This document shows, piece by piece, positions 8,073 to 16,572 of a stretch of 42,946 bases of DNA. Both the position numbers and the translations under genes were made by a program. The DNA lies in contig JAOAAU010000020.1 in the NCBI GenBank assembly GCA_026418695.1, positions 1-42,946 on the forward strand, in the 5' to 3' direction. Position 1 is the stretch's first letter; each line of letters starts with the position of its first letter. Origin of the DNA: Clostridia bacterium (GTDB lineage: Bacteria > Bacillota > Clostridia > Acetivibrionales > JAFADI01). The notes under the pieces were generated by a model. That model searched no databases and was not told where the DNA came from. It was given only the letters and a program-made list of their open reading frames with translations.

Positions 8073-8118
8073 AGGGGGACAGCCGGGAATTTGATTCCTG
8101 CTGGCCCTCTTTTGTTTT
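8073..8118 (+). terminator. Rho-independent terminator after the ferredoxin gene
   Basis: AGGGGG...AGC..GGAAT pairs with ATTCC.GCT..CCCTC, followed by TTTTGTTTT. Confidence 0.8.
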
Positions 8119-8229
8119 AGGAAGGTGTACGCTGTGTCGCATAACATCATTGCACTGTCAGGAGCTGATACTTTCTTAAAATAGGCGGACCAAAAGCATT
8201 TCAACGAATAAAATTCTTCAGGTGAAACA

Positions 8230-8985
8230 GTGGAAATAAAATTATATGATAATGAAAGAATTGATGATCTTCAGTATAAAGGGTTAAGGATCATTCAGAA
8301 AACGGACGGGTTTTGTTTTGGCGTCGATGCGGTGCTTCTCGCCAATTTCGCTGAGGTAAAAAACGGGGACAGGGTCATTGACCTCGGAACCGGGACAGGC
8401 ATTATTCCGTTACTCCTTGCTGGAAAAACCCAAGCGAAGGAAATCACCGGTCTTGAAATACAAACCGAAATGGCGGAGATGGCAGCACGAAGTATCCGGT
8501 TGAATGATCTTGAAGATAAGGTCAGGATTGTATGCGGAGATATCAAGAGAAGCGTTGAGGAATTTGGACCCTCCAGCTTCAACTCAGTTGTTACGAATCC
8601 CCCCTATATGAATCATGGAGGAGGATTGGTGAACCCATCGGATATGAAGGCGATTTCAAGACATGAGATATTGTGTACGCTGGAAGATGTGATTAGGTCC
8701 AGCAGCAAGCTGCTTGTTCCGGGAGGGCAATTGGCTATGGTCCATCGGCCGGAAAGGTTGGTGGACATCTTGTGCTTGATGAGAAGGTATCAAATTGAGC
8801 CCAAGTATTTGCGGTTTGTCCATCCGTCGCCCTACAAGAAGCCGAATTTGATATTGATCAGGGGAAGCCGCGGTGGGAATCCGCAGTTGAAAATGCTGGA
8901 CCCCCTATATGTCTACGATGAAAAGGGAAACTATTCGGAAGAAATCAACAGGATTTACTGTAGAGATGCAAAAACAGAGGGATGA
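8230..8985 (+). CDS. yabB: tRNA1(Val) (adenine37-N6)-methyltransferase family protein (YabB)
   Basis: A 251-residue class I SAM-dependent methyltransferase of the TrmN6/YabB group. Motif I is VIDLGTGTGIIPLLLA (about residues 44-59). The acidic loop is TGLEIQ. The catalytic NPPY motif of amino-methyltransferases occurs as VTNPPYMN (about 121-128). The start is GTG at 8230, with AGGTG 6 nt upstream. The target has been shown to be tRNA1(Val) A37 only in E. coli; here it is inferred. The stop at 8985 lies 11 nt before the chosen rsmI start. Confidence 0.92.
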   Translation: MEIKLYDNERIDDLQYKGLRIIQKTDGFCFGVDAVLLANFAEVKNGDRVIDLGTGTGIIPLLLAGKTQAKEITGLEIQTEMAEMAARSIRLNDLEDKVRIVCGDIKRSVEEFGPSSFNSVVTNPPYMNHGGGLVNPSDMKAISRHEILCTLEDVIRSSSKLLVPGGQLAMVHRPERLVDILCLMRRYQIEPKYLRFVHPSPYKKPNLILIRGSRGGNPQLKMLDPLYVYDEKGNYSEEINRIYCRDAKTEG

Positions 8986-8996
8986 TGGAGGAAACC

Positions 8997-9875
8997 ATGG
9001 AGCCTATGGAATTAAATTCAACAGAAGGTAAAAGCGGTGTATTGTACTTGGTTGCAACTCCGATAGGCAACCTTGGGGATATTACCCTCAGGGCGTTGAA
9101 AATCCTTGAAGAAGTGGATGTTGTAGCAGCGGAGGATACCCGGCAGACGCTGAAACTGTTAAATCACTTTGAACTGAAGAAAACACTGGTCAGCTACTAT
9201 GAACATAATAAAGTTGAAAAGGGGAATTACCTCATCCGTCAGCTGATGGAAGGAAAGAGTATTGCGCTGGTATCGGATGCAGGGACGCCGGGGATCTCCG
9301 ATCCGGGGGAGGATTTGGTAAAACTCGCAATCGAGAACGGAATCACGGTTACAATGGCTCCGGGCGCTGTAGCTGCTGTGATGGGAGTGGTTTTGTCCGG
9401 ACTTCCGGCTGGAAGGTTCGTATTTGAGGGATTTCTTCCAATGAATAAAAGAGCAAGAAGGGAAAGGATTGAATCCCTCAAAAAGGAAACAAGGACCATG
9501 ATCTTCTATGAAGCTCCTCATAAGCTGAGTTATACCCTAAAGGATCTGTTTGAGGCATTGGGAAACCGGAAAATTGCATTGGCCAGAGAGCTGACCAAGA
9601 AGTATGAGGAATTCATACGCTGCACACTGGAAGAAGCCATTGCAAGATATGAAAGCGAATCACCCAAAGGCGAGTTTGTCATCATGTTGGAAGGCCTGGA
9701 AGAAGGCTTATTAAAAGAAGAAAAAATGAAGAGCTGGAATGAAATCAGCATTGAAGAACACCTTCAAAACTATATATCCCAAGGAATGAGCAAGAAGGAA
9801 GCCATGAAAAAAGTGGCGGAAGACCGGGGGCTCAGCAAACGGGATGTATATAACAGCCTTCTAAACGAATCATAA
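8997..9875 (+). CDS. rsmI: 16S rRNA (cytidine1402-2'-O)-methyltransferase
   Basis: About 292 residues; methylates the ribose of C1402 in 16S rRNA. Tetrapyrrole-methylase fold with VATPIGNLGDIT (residues 19-30), AAEDTRQT, ALVSDAGTPGISDPG (the SAM site) and EFVIMLEG near the end, plus a C-terminal helical tail. ATG 8997 has GGAGG 5 nt before it. An upstream ATGATG at 8982 overlaps the yabB stop and is a possible alternative start. A hairpin (9931-9963, arms CGCGAAAA and CTTTTCGCG) and the shared terminator lie downstream. Confidence 0.95.
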   Translation: MEPMELNSTEGKSGVLYLVATPIGNLGDITLRALKILEEVDVVAAEDTRQTLKLLNHFELKKTLVSYYEHNKVEKGNYLIRQLMEGKSIALVSDAGTPGISDPGEDLVKLAIENGITVTMAPGAVAAVMGVVLSGLPAGRFVFEGFLPMNKRARRERIESLKKETRTMIFYEAPHKLSYTLKDLFEALGNRKIALARELTKKYEEFIRCTLEEAIARYESESPKGEFVIMLEGLEEGLLKEEKMKSWNEISIEEHLQNYISQGMSKKEAMKKVAEDRGLSKRDVYNSLLNES

Positions 9876-9976
9876 TAATCGCGTTATCTTGCAAGAACAG
9901 ATTACCGCAATGTAAACAAAGGATTAGAAGCGCGAAAAAGCAAAGGGCGAAAAACTTTTCGCGTTCAATATAGAAT

Positions 9977-10019
9977 AAAAAAAGCGGAGTGAATTGTTAA
10001 AAACTCACTCCGCTTTTAT
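9977..10019. terminator. Bidirectional terminator between rsmI and abrB
   Basis: AAAAAGCGGAGTGA pairs with TCACTCCGCTTTTA around a 12-nt loop. The A and T tracts on both sides let it end transcripts from both converging genes. Confidence 0.85.
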
Positions 10020-10037
10020 ATGATTTAGTATGAGAAA

Positions 10038-10277
10038 TTATTTCTTGAGTTCTCTCATGCAATCCGGGCAAATGTTCTTACCCTTATATACGGATACGTC
10101 TTTTGCATTTCCGCAGAAGATACAAGCTGGTTCATACTTCTTAAGTATAATGGTAGCTCCGTCAACATAAATTTCAAGAGCATCTTTTTCAGCTATATCC
10201 AATGTTCTTCTTAATTCGATAGGGAGAACTACTCTTCCTAATTCATCAACTTTTCTCACGATACCTGTGGATTTCAT
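10038..10277 (-). CDS. abrB: AbrB-family transition-state regulator
   Basis: A 79-residue DNA-binding protein that represses post-exponential and sporulation genes in Bacillus; a homologous role is inferred here. The N-terminal swapped-hairpin domain is clear: MKSTGIVRKVDELGRVVLPI, then ELRRTLDI. The C-terminal part carries Cys52, 55, 70 and 73 as CIFC and CPDC, a small zinc-ribbon-like tail common in clostridial AbrB. AGGAGG precedes the ATG. A good promoter and a Spo0A-type box sit upstream. Confidence 0.93.
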   Translation of the reverse strand: MKSTGIVRKVDELGRVVLPIELRRTLDIAEKDALEIYVDGATIILKKYEPACIFCGNAKDVSVYKGKNICPDCMRELKK

Positions 10278-10304
10278 TAATAATTCCTCCTAAATGTAAC
10301 AGCA

Positions 10305-10311
10305 TTCGACA
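10305..10311 (-). promoter_or_regulatory. Spo0A-type box within the abrB leader
   Basis: TGTCGAA on the minus strand, about +10 to +16 relative to the start predicted from the abrB promoter. In B. subtilis phosphorylated Spo0A represses abrB from boxes just downstream of the start. The heptamer alone occurs by chance several times in 43 kb, so the position is the main evidence. Confidence 0.5.
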
Positions 10312-10326
10312 AACTTTATTTCTTCC

Positions 10327-10355
10327 ATAGTACCATAAATTCCAATAATCGTCAA
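10327..10355 (-). promoter_or_regulatory. Sigma-A promoter of abrB
   Basis: On the minus strand TTGACG (10355-10350), a 17-nt spacer, then TACTAT (10332-10327). It lies 50 nt before the abrB ATG. Confidence 0.75.
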
Positions 10356-10691
10356 CAATAAACTTTAAAAAATTCAAAATAATGTAATGGTTTGAAAAGG
10401 AATTATTTCCGGTTTAAAACGTGAATAATTCACGTAGATCGCATGAAATAAGGAAATTGTATGGAAAATAATAACATGTGAGATGAATTAGTCTGTGAAA
10501 AGCATGAAGAATAATCTCAGAATATCCAGAAAATTACTGGAAAATCGATACTAACGATTATGACATAATTCGACAAGGCCGCAACGAATACGTTTCGCGG
10601 TTTTCTCATATAAATTATTGATACTATATTTACCACGGCCAGAACTTTTTACGCAGCATTTTTCAAATTCATTATTCATTTTGAGGTCGCC
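10356..10691. other. Divergent intergenic region abrB / spmA
   Basis: AT-rich. It contains a second perfect Spo0A-type heptamer (TTCGACA, 10569-10575) and a sigma-E-like promoter for spmA (10586-10614). No small gene with a ribosome binding site was seen. Confidence 0.5.
10586..10614 (+). promoter_or_regulatory. Possible sigma-E promoter of spmA
   Basis: GAATACG (10586-10592), a 14-nt spacer, and CATATAAA (10607-10614) resemble the mother-cell sigma-E consensus (KMATATT, 13-15 nt, CATACAMT) with two mismatches in each half. The spmA gene is under sigma-E in B. subtilis. Confidence 0.4.
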
Positions 10692-11300
10692 ATGCTGAAT
10701 TATATTTGGGTTGGGATGATTATCCTGGGATTTGTAGTAGGAGTCATGAACGGCAGGATCGAAGAAGTCACGAAGGCTGCCATCGATTCTTCCAAAACAG
10801 CGGTGGAGTTGAGCATTGGCCTGCTGGGGGTCATGTGTCTTTGGACGGGATTAATGAGCATTGCTGAAAAAAGTGGAATGATCCGGAAAATATCGAAGAT
10901 CGTAAGGCCTGTTCTTGGCTTCCTGTTCCCTGAAATACCAAAAGGACATCCTGCTATGGGTGCGATCGTGATGAATCTTGTAGCAAACTTCCTTGGATTG
11001 GGGAACGCAGCAACTCCGTTAGGAATCAAGGCCATGCATGAACTCCAGAAAATAAATCCAAGAAAAGAAACTGCCACGAACGCCATGAGTATGTTTCTTG
11101 TGCTGAATACTTCGGCAATTCAGCTGATTCCAGCTACCATCATTGCCCTCCGCTCTGCAGAGGGCTCAAACAATCCGACGGAAATTATCGGGACTATTTG
11201 GGTAGCCAGTATCTGTGCTACCATTGCAGGAATAACAGCAGTTAAAGTCCTGTCACTAAGAAGAAAAGACAGAAATGGGAGAACACCATGGAAGCCATAA
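10692..11300 (+). CDS. spmA: Spore maturation protein A
   Basis: A 202-residue membrane protein with a nucleoside-recognition (Gate) domain. It is needed in Bacillus and Clostridium perfringens for full dehydration of the spore core. It begins with a membrane segment, MLNYIWVGMIILGFVVGVMNG. The conserved stretches are LSIGLLGVMCLWTGLMSIAEKSG, then FPEIPKGHPAMGAIVMNL and NFLGLGNAATPLGIKAM. The ribosome binding site is GAGGTC. The gene overlaps spmB by 13 nt, as expected for a coupled pair. Confidence 0.95.
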   Translation: MLNYIWVGMIILGFVVGVMNGRIEEVTKAAIDSSKTAVELSIGLLGVMCLWTGLMSIAEKSGMIRKISKIVRPVLGFLFPEIPKGHPAMGAIVMNLVANFLGLGNAATPLGIKAMHELQKINPRKETATNAMSMFLVLNTSAIQLIPATIIALRSAEGSNNPTEIIGTIWVASICATIAGITAVKVLSLRRKDRNGRTPWKP

Positions 11301-11821
11301 AATCGATCTCTGCCTATGCCATTCCGGCGATTTTTCTCATCATTCTATCCTGCGGCATGTATAAGGAAATTAAAGTTTTTGATGCGTTTGTGGAAGGGGC
11401 AAAAGAGGGAATAACAACGATAGTGAAGATCATTCCAAGTCTTGTCGGACTTTTGGTTGCAGTTGGCATATTCCGAGCTTCCGGAGCTCTGGATCTTCTG
11501 ATCTATGCTGTAAAGCCTTTGGGGGATGTGTTGACCATTCCTTCCGAGGCTCTTCCCTTGGCATTTTTAAGGCCTATTTCGGGAAGTGCATCTCTAGCGC
11601 TAGTTTCGGATATTATCAAAGCACATGGTCCCGATTCATTTATCGGAAGACTGGTATCGACCATGATGGGGTCTACGGAAACCATCTTTTATACACTGGC
11701 TGTTTACTTTGGTGCAGTAGGAATCAAGAATATCAGGTATACGCTGGCGGCAGCATTAATTGCTGATGGTGTCAGTGTTCTTGCCTCGGTATGGATATGC
11801 TCGCTGGTATTTGGAAGGTAA
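11288..11821 (+). CDS. spmB: Spore maturation protein B
   Basis: A 177-residue membrane partner of SpmA, also with a Gate domain. Family marks are FVEGAKEGITTIVKIIPSLVGLLVAVGIFR (broken here by position, about residues 32-61), FLRPISGSASLA, MGSTETIFYTLAVYFGAVGI and a last helix ending ICSLVFGR. It is translated from an ATG inside the end of spmA, behind GGGAG. Confidence 0.95.
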   Translation: MEAIKSISAYAIPAIFLIILSCGMYKEIKVFDAFVEGAKEGITTIVKIIPSLVGLLVAVGIFRASGALDLLIYAVKPLGDVLTIPSEALPLAFLRPISGSASLALVSDIIKAHGPDSFIGRLVSTMMGSTETIFYTLAVYFGAVGIKNIRYTLAAALIADGVSVLASVWICSLVFGR

Positions 11822-11922
11822 ACAAAGGGTAAAAATGATGAGGTTCGTTATAAATGCCTGATTTTGGCGCATACTATCTGTGAAGCAGAATAATAGACTA
11901 AATCACAGAAAGGTCGGTATTA

Positions 11923-12915
11923 TTGGGTATTTCGACAAAAGAAGGATTGCAGCGTATAAAGTTCAGCTCAGTTGATTTCATTGGAATAGAAGAAATAGAA
12001 AAGGAACTGAATCATTCTTTGGAAGATGCAAAGGATGTCATGAAGGAAATGTGTCAGCACATACTAAGTGCGGGAGGTAAACGGGTAAGACCTTTACTCG
12101 TCCTGAACAGCGGCCTGGTATTTTCCGGACAGACCTCTCAACTCCTCCAAGCAGCGACGGCAGCGGAATTGATCCATATGGCTTCACTGGTTCATGATGA
12201 TATTATTGACAATTCCGATTTGAGAAGAAACAAGCCTTCAATTAATAAAGTCTGGGGGACCCATTTTGCAGTTTTGTGCGGGGATTATCTTTTTTCCAAG
12301 GCATTTGGAATACTATCCCGGAACAGGCTGATTGCCAGCATGGATTTAATGGTAGAAGCCATTCAGAACATGTGCCAGGGGGAGATTATTCAAGCAGGAG
12401 AAAGATTTAATCATGAGATCAGTATAGACCGGTATTATGAAATCATTGGAATGAAAACTGCGATTTTTCTACAGTGCTGCTGTAAATCTGGCGCTGCAGT
12501 ATCTGAGGCAAACAGCTTCCAGCTGCAGATGATTGGTGAATACGGACTGAATCTTGGGTATGCTTTTCAAATTATCGATGATATCCTGGATTTCTGTGGC
12601 CGGGTAGAGACCACCGGAAAGCCCAAATGTGAGGATGTCCGCCAGGGGAATATTACTCTGCCTTTAATCTTACTGATGAAGGACCCGGCTTACAGTGCAT
12701 GGGTAACAGAAACGATACATAACAGAGAATTTTCTGAAGAGACCTTAGCAGAAGTTATTTTTGTACTGAATGATAAAGGAATCATCAAAGAATGTTTTCA
12801 TATTGCAGCTAAGCACATTCTAAAAGCGAAAGAATGTCTGACGCTCCTGCCGCAGAATGCATATACCCAGCTGCTTGATGAACTTGCGGACATGCTTCAG
12901 GCCAGGGTAAATTAA
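11923..12915 (+). CDS. Polyprenyl synthetase family protein (long-chain prenyl diphosphate synthase)
   Basis: A 330-residue all-helical trans-prenyltransferase that condenses isopentenyl diphosphate onto an allylic primer. The first Asp-rich motif is LVHDDIIDNSDLRR (DDxxD, about residues 89-102) with GGKRVRP before it. The second is FQIIDDILDF. Small hydrophobic residues and not bulky aromatics precede the first motif, which suits a C30-C40 product, but chain length is inferred. TTG start at 11923 behind AGAAAGG. The convergent ytpB-like gene ends 3 nt away, so the pair may supply and use the same C35 diphosphate. Confidence 0.88.
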   Translation: MGISTKEGLQRIKFSSVDFIGIEEIEKELNHSLEDAKDVMKEMCQHILSAGGKRVRPLLVLNSGLVFSGQTSQLLQAATAAELIHMASLVHDDIIDNSDLRRNKPSINKVWGTHFAVLCGDYLFSKAFGILSRNRLIASMDLMVEAIQNMCQGEIIQAGERFNHEISIDRYYEIIGMKTAIFLQCCCKSGAAVSEANSFQLQMIGEYGLNLGYAFQIIDDILDFCGRVETTGKPKCEDVRQGNITLPLILLMKDPAYSAWVTETIHNREFSEETLAEVIFVLNDKGIIKECFHIAAKHILKAKECLTLLPQNAYTQLLDELADMLQARVN

Positions 12916-12918
12916 TAA

Positions 12919-14046
12919 CTAGAGTGCCCCCGCAAGCCTTAATAACCTGCAGATGTTATAATACATTTCTGTTTTTTTGCCGCTGGACCGCAGGATATTT
13001 CTGCTGGCAAGCCTGTTCATACCCATGGATGCCTTCGGATCGGACAGGTACATGGCCAGGAGTCCTTTGATGACAGTCATGTGGAATCCCGGATATTTCA
13101 ATCCTGAACAGCGGCTCAAGGACTGTTCTACGAAGAAAAGCAGACGGTCTTCGCATTGCTTTAAGTTTTCATAATAGTATGTAAAATTGAGATCGCCCAT
13201 TTGAAGATCTTCCTGCGCATCGATATAATAATCAAGGAGGATATGTAAACCGCAGATCCAGGGAAAGTATAAAGCATCTATAGTAGCAACCTCGTTCGAG
13301 GTCAAATCCGGATCGCAAGCAGCGGCATACAGAGCAAAAACTCCAAGTGTGGAACCGCTGGCAGCTGAAAATTCCCAGCAGGAGATTCCCGGATAGTGTT
13401 CCAGTTGCTTTGCTGCCCAGGATATTAACCGACGTTCCCTTTTATCCAGGGAAAGATGTTTATAGGTTTGAAGGTCGCAATATAATTGTACGTAATTCTT
13501 AATGTAGTTTTTTACAAGGCGATAGGAAGGGAGTTCCTTAATACGGCTTCTGCATTCGTCCACCAGCGATTCAAGATAGCTGTTGTCATTTTTATATGGA
13601 TACAGGAGATAATAGTCGTTTTTTTCTGTATCGGGTTCAATGGCATCCAGCATGGATAAATGAAGCTGACGGAAAGAGTATTCATCGCAGACTCCGGCCC
13701 TGTCGCAAAGGTTATCCAGGTAATCACTGATGGTCTGAAAAGAAACAATAAAATCTATGGCATTGAAGCAATTCACTTTCGGATAAAGGGCATAAGCACT
13801 CCCCCCCTGAGCATGAAATTTCTTGAATCGAATACTGGAAAGCGCTTGCTCGCTTAATTCGTGGTCCTCTGCCTGAATACATAAATTAATCCATCTGTTT
13901 AATTGTCTATCCACTTCAGGGAAAACCTTGCCGACAAAATCATAGATCAAACCCAATCCTTTTTTATATGATGCTTCTATTATTAAAACCTCCCGACAAT
14001 ATAATCCATCCGTAGTATCCCCAAAATAAACGGAACTCAAAAGCAT
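12919..14046 (-). CDS. ytpB: DUF2600 / YtpB-like terpene synthase
   Basis: Resembles B. subtilis YtpB (tetraprenyl-beta-curcumene synthase), which cyclises heptaprenyl diphosphate to a C35 terpene. Recognisable parts are KVFPEVDRQLNRW, RFKKFHAQGGSAYALYP, the Asp-containing TISDYLDNLCDR, a CLxxPW-like IDALYFPWICGLHILLDYYI segment (about residues 265-285) and a C-terminal helix. From the ATG at 14046 there are 375 residues, but that ATG has no ribosome binding site and adds about 22 residues unlike the family. GGGAGG at 13994-13989 suggests a start at ATA 13983 or 13980. Confidence 0.85.
   Translation of the reverse strand: MLLSSVYFGDTTDGLYCREVLIIEASYKKGLGLIYDFVGKVFPEVDRQLNRWINLCIQAEDHELSEQALSSIRFKKFHAQGGSAYALYPKVNCFNAIDFIVSFQTISDYLDNLCDRAGVCDEYSFRQLHLSMLDAIEPDTEKNDYYLLYPYKNDNSYLESLVDECRSRIKELPSYRLVKNYIKNYVQLYCDLQTYKHLSLDKRERRLISWAAKQLEHYPGISCWEFSAASGSTLGVFALYAAACDPDLTSNEVATIDALYFPWICGLHILLDYYIDAQEDLQMGDLNFTYYYENLKQCEDRLLFFVEQSLSRCSGLKYPGFHMTVIKGLLAMYLSDPKASMGMNRLASRNILRSSGKKTEMYYNICRLLRLAGAL
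13980..13994 (-). promoter_or_regulatory. Internal ribosome binding site of ytpB
   Basis: GGGAGG (13994-13989, minus strand) is followed after 5 and 8 nt by in-frame ATA codons at 13983 and 13980. No ATG, GTG or TTG stands at a workable distance. The protein from here (IEASYKKGLGLIYDF) has the expected family length. Confidence 0.4.
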
Positions 14047-14138
14047 TTATTTGAATTTTCTTGAAAAATGGGATCGAACTATGTATAGTATGTATAGTGG
14101 TTATCAAACAGGAAATATATGATGATAATTTTTTATTT

Positions 14139-14166
14139 TTGTACTTTGTAGATGGCAGGATATACA
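14139..14166 (+). promoter_or_regulatory. Likely promoter of metG
   Basis: TTGTAC, a 16-nt spacer, then TATACA, 50 nt before the metG ATG. The region is too short for a T-box leader and no S-box motif was seen. Confidence 0.45.
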
Positions 14167-14216
14167 TTGAAAAATAAATATAGACAATAATATTATCAGG
14201 CAAGGGAGGCTTGAAA

Positions 14217-16199
14217 ATGGAAAAGAAAACTTTCTACATAACAACCCCGATTTATTATCCAAGTGACAAGCTGCATATCGGACATTCCTACACCACTGTT
14301 GCAGCAGACGCGATGGCTAGATATAAAAGGCTTCAGGGCTATGATGTCATGTTTCTGACCGGGACGGATGAGCATGGACAGAAAATTCAGAGAAAAGCAG
14401 AAGCTAAGGGAATCACTCCAAAACAATACGTAGATGAGATCGTTGCCGGAATCAATGACTTGTGGAAACTGATGAACATCACCAATGACAAGTTCATTAG
14501 AACTACCGATGATCACCATGAGAAAGCGGTTCAAAAGATATTTAAGAAGCTTTACGCCCAAGGGGATATCTATAAGAGCGAGTATGAAGGATGGTACTGT
14601 ACTCCCTGTGAATCCTTCTGGACTAAGACCCAGCTCGTAGAAGGCAAATGCCCGGACTGCAGCCGCGAAGTTGAGCTGACCAAGGAAGAGAGCTATTTCT
14701 TCCGTCTTTCAAAATACCAGGACAGGCTGATCAAGCATATTGAAGAAAATCCTGAGTTTATTCAGCCCGTTTCCAGGCAGAATGAAATGCTGAATAACTT
14801 CTTAAGACCGGGTCTGGAGGATATTGCGGTTTCCAGAACCACGTTCAGCTGGGGTATTCCGGTATCTTTTGATGATAAGCATGTTGTATATGTTTGGGTC
14901 GATGCATTATCCAACTATATTACTGCGATGGGATATATGTCGGAGGATGATTCCGATTATAAAAAATATTGGCCGGCGGATGTTCACCTTGTAGGCAAGG
15001 AAATCGTTCGTTTCCATACCATCATTTGGCCGGCAATGCTGATGGCGCTCGGCGAACCTCTGCCAAAGCAGGTGTTCGGACACGGCTGGCTGCTGCTGGA
15101 AGGCGGAAAGATGTCCAAATCCAAGGGCAACGTGGTAGACCCTGTGATTCTGGTCAATAAATACGGCCTGGATGCTATTCGCTATTTCCTTTTGAGGGAG
15201 GTTCCTTTCGGCTCTGACGGAATTTTCTCCAATGAAGCGTTGATCAACAGAATCAATTCCGATTTGGCGAATGATTTGGGGAACCTTGTAAGCAGAACTG
15301 TGGCAATGATCGATAAGTATTTTGGCGGTGTAATCCCTGCAGAAAAAGCGCCGGGTGACTTTGACGAAGACTTAAAGAAAGTTGTCATGGAAATGTCCCG
15401 GAAGATTGAAGATTTGATGGACAAAATGCAGTTCAGCACTGCACTGACCGAAATATGGAAAGCAGTATCCAGAACCAATAAATATATAGATGAGACCATG
15501 CCTTGGGTATTGGCAAAAGATCCGGCAAATAATCCAAGACTTGCACAGGTGATGTATAACCTGGCAGAAAGCATCAGAATTGTTTCCGTATTGATCCAGC
15601 CTTTTATGGTGGAGACAGCACCAAAAATATGGCATCAGTTGGGACTCAAGGATGAAAAGACGATCTCATGGGGAAGCACAAAGACTTGGGGCGGATATCC
15701 GGAAGGAATCGCTGTCAACAAGGGAGAGGTTATTTTCCCTAGAATCGATTTGAAGAAGGAGCTTGAAGAGCTTGAAAGTATGATTGGTCAAGGAAATGCT
15801 GAAAAGCCTCAACAGGAAGCAAAACAGGACAAGACTAAGTCAAAGGCTGAGGAACCGCCGAAGGGTGCAGAGGATGGATTCATTACCATTGATGACTTTG
15901 CAAAAATCGACTTGCGCGTAGCGAAAGTACTGGAAGCTGAAAAAGTTGAAGGAGCTGACAAGCTGCTTAAGCTCAAGCTGGAGATGGGCAGTGAGATCCG
16001 TCAGGTAGTTTCCGGAATAGCGAAGCATTATCAGCCGGCGGATATCATAGGAAAGTATGTGATTCTTGTCGCAAACCTGAAGCCGGTGAAGCTCAGAGGG
16101 ATTGAGTCCCAGGGAATGATCCTGGCAGCATCCAATGATGAAAAGCTTCTGCTTGCATCCATCGACGGAACCATTGAAAGCGGAGCAAAAGTGCGATAA
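14217..16199 (+). CDS. metG: Methionyl-tRNA synthetase
   Basis: 660 residues; charges tRNA(Met). HIGH signature LHIGH at 19-23. Zinc-knuckle cysteines occur as CTPC and CPDC (about 126-148). The KMSKS loop GGKMSKSKGN has KMSKS at 298-302. A Lys/Glu-rich linker near 535-555 leads to a C-terminal EMAP-like tRNA-binding domain (IDDFAKIDLRVAKVLEAE onward). ATG 14217 has GGGAGG 7 nt before it. A TTG at 14211 is less likely. Confidence 0.97.
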   Translation: MEKKTFYITTPIYYPSDKLHIGHSYTTVAADAMARYKRLQGYDVMFLTGTDEHGQKIQRKAEAKGITPKQYVDEIVAGINDLWKLMNITNDKFIRTTDDHHEKAVQKIFKKLYAQGDIYKSEYEGWYCTPCESFWTKTQLVEGKCPDCSREVELTKEESYFFRLSKYQDRLIKHIEENPEFIQPVSRQNEMLNNFLRPGLEDIAVSRTTFSWGIPVSFDDKHVVYVWVDALSNYITAMGYMSEDDSDYKKYWPADVHLVGKEIVRFHTIIWPAMLMALGEPLPKQVFGHGWLLLEGGKMSKSKGNVVDPVILVNKYGLDAIRYFLLREVPFGSDGIFSNEALINRINSDLANDLGNLVSRTVAMIDKYFGGVIPAEKAPGDFDEDLKKVVMEMSRKIEDLMDKMQFSTALTEIWKAVSRTNKYIDETMPWVLAKDPANNPRLAQVMYNLAESIRIVSVLIQPFMVETAPKIWHQLGLKDEKTISWGSTKTWGGYPEGIAVNKGEVIFPRIDLKKELEELESMIGQGNAEKPQQEAKQDKTKSKAEEPPKGAEDGFITIDDFAKIDLRVAKVLEAEKVEGADKLLKLKLEMGSEIRQVVSGIAKHYQPADIIGKYVILVANLKPVKLRGIESQGMILAASNDEKLLLASIDGTIESGAKVR

Positions 16200-16213
16200 C
16201 AAAAGCATGCGAG

Positions 16214-16243
16214 GCAGGAGAAATCGTCATCTCCTGCTTTTTT
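16214..16243 (+). terminator. Terminator after metG
   Basis: GCAGGAGA, an 8-nt loop, TCTCCTGC, then TTTTTTG. Confidence 0.9.
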
Positions 16244-16407
16244 GTTGCTGCAGCAATGCGCCCAAGCCATCAAATAATGAGTTCTTGTTCTGTTGCTTTC
16301 CTGTATAAATAGAAAACTTTTTTGTGGTTACAATAAATCAAAATGGAATTAGTGACGTATATTGAACGCGATAAAGATTTAATCACGATTCATTTCACTG
16401 ACTTTTT

Positions 16408-16477
16408 ATCGTGAAAATCTAATTTGTCATTGTAAATCATTTTCACGATTTATATTGTTCATTAAAAGTGATATAAT
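16408..16477 (+). promoter_or_regulatory. Inverted repeat and promoter before tatD
   Basis: ATCGTGAAAAT (16408-16418) and ATTTTCACGAT (16439-16449) are perfect 11-nt inverted arms 20 nt apart. The right arm touches a promoter-like TTTATA-17-TATAAT (16449-16477). A partial copy, AATCACGATT, lies at 16381. The layout suggests an operator over the -35 box. Confidence 0.45.
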
Positions 16478-16572
16478 GTTGGCATATTTCGTTTGAAGAG
16501 TTCAAAGGCTATGGAAAAATTAAAAAACCATGGACAATACACTAAAAAGTAAACTTTGATATTATACAAAGG

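Noticed and set aside
11931..11937. Additional Spo0A-type heptamers (also at 16585 and 23811)
   Set aside because: They lie inside coding sequence and such a 7-mer is expected several times by chance.
14047..14210. T-box or S-box leader for metG
   Set aside because: The region is only about 160 nt, has no T-box sequence, specifier stem or terminator, and starts transcription close to the gene.
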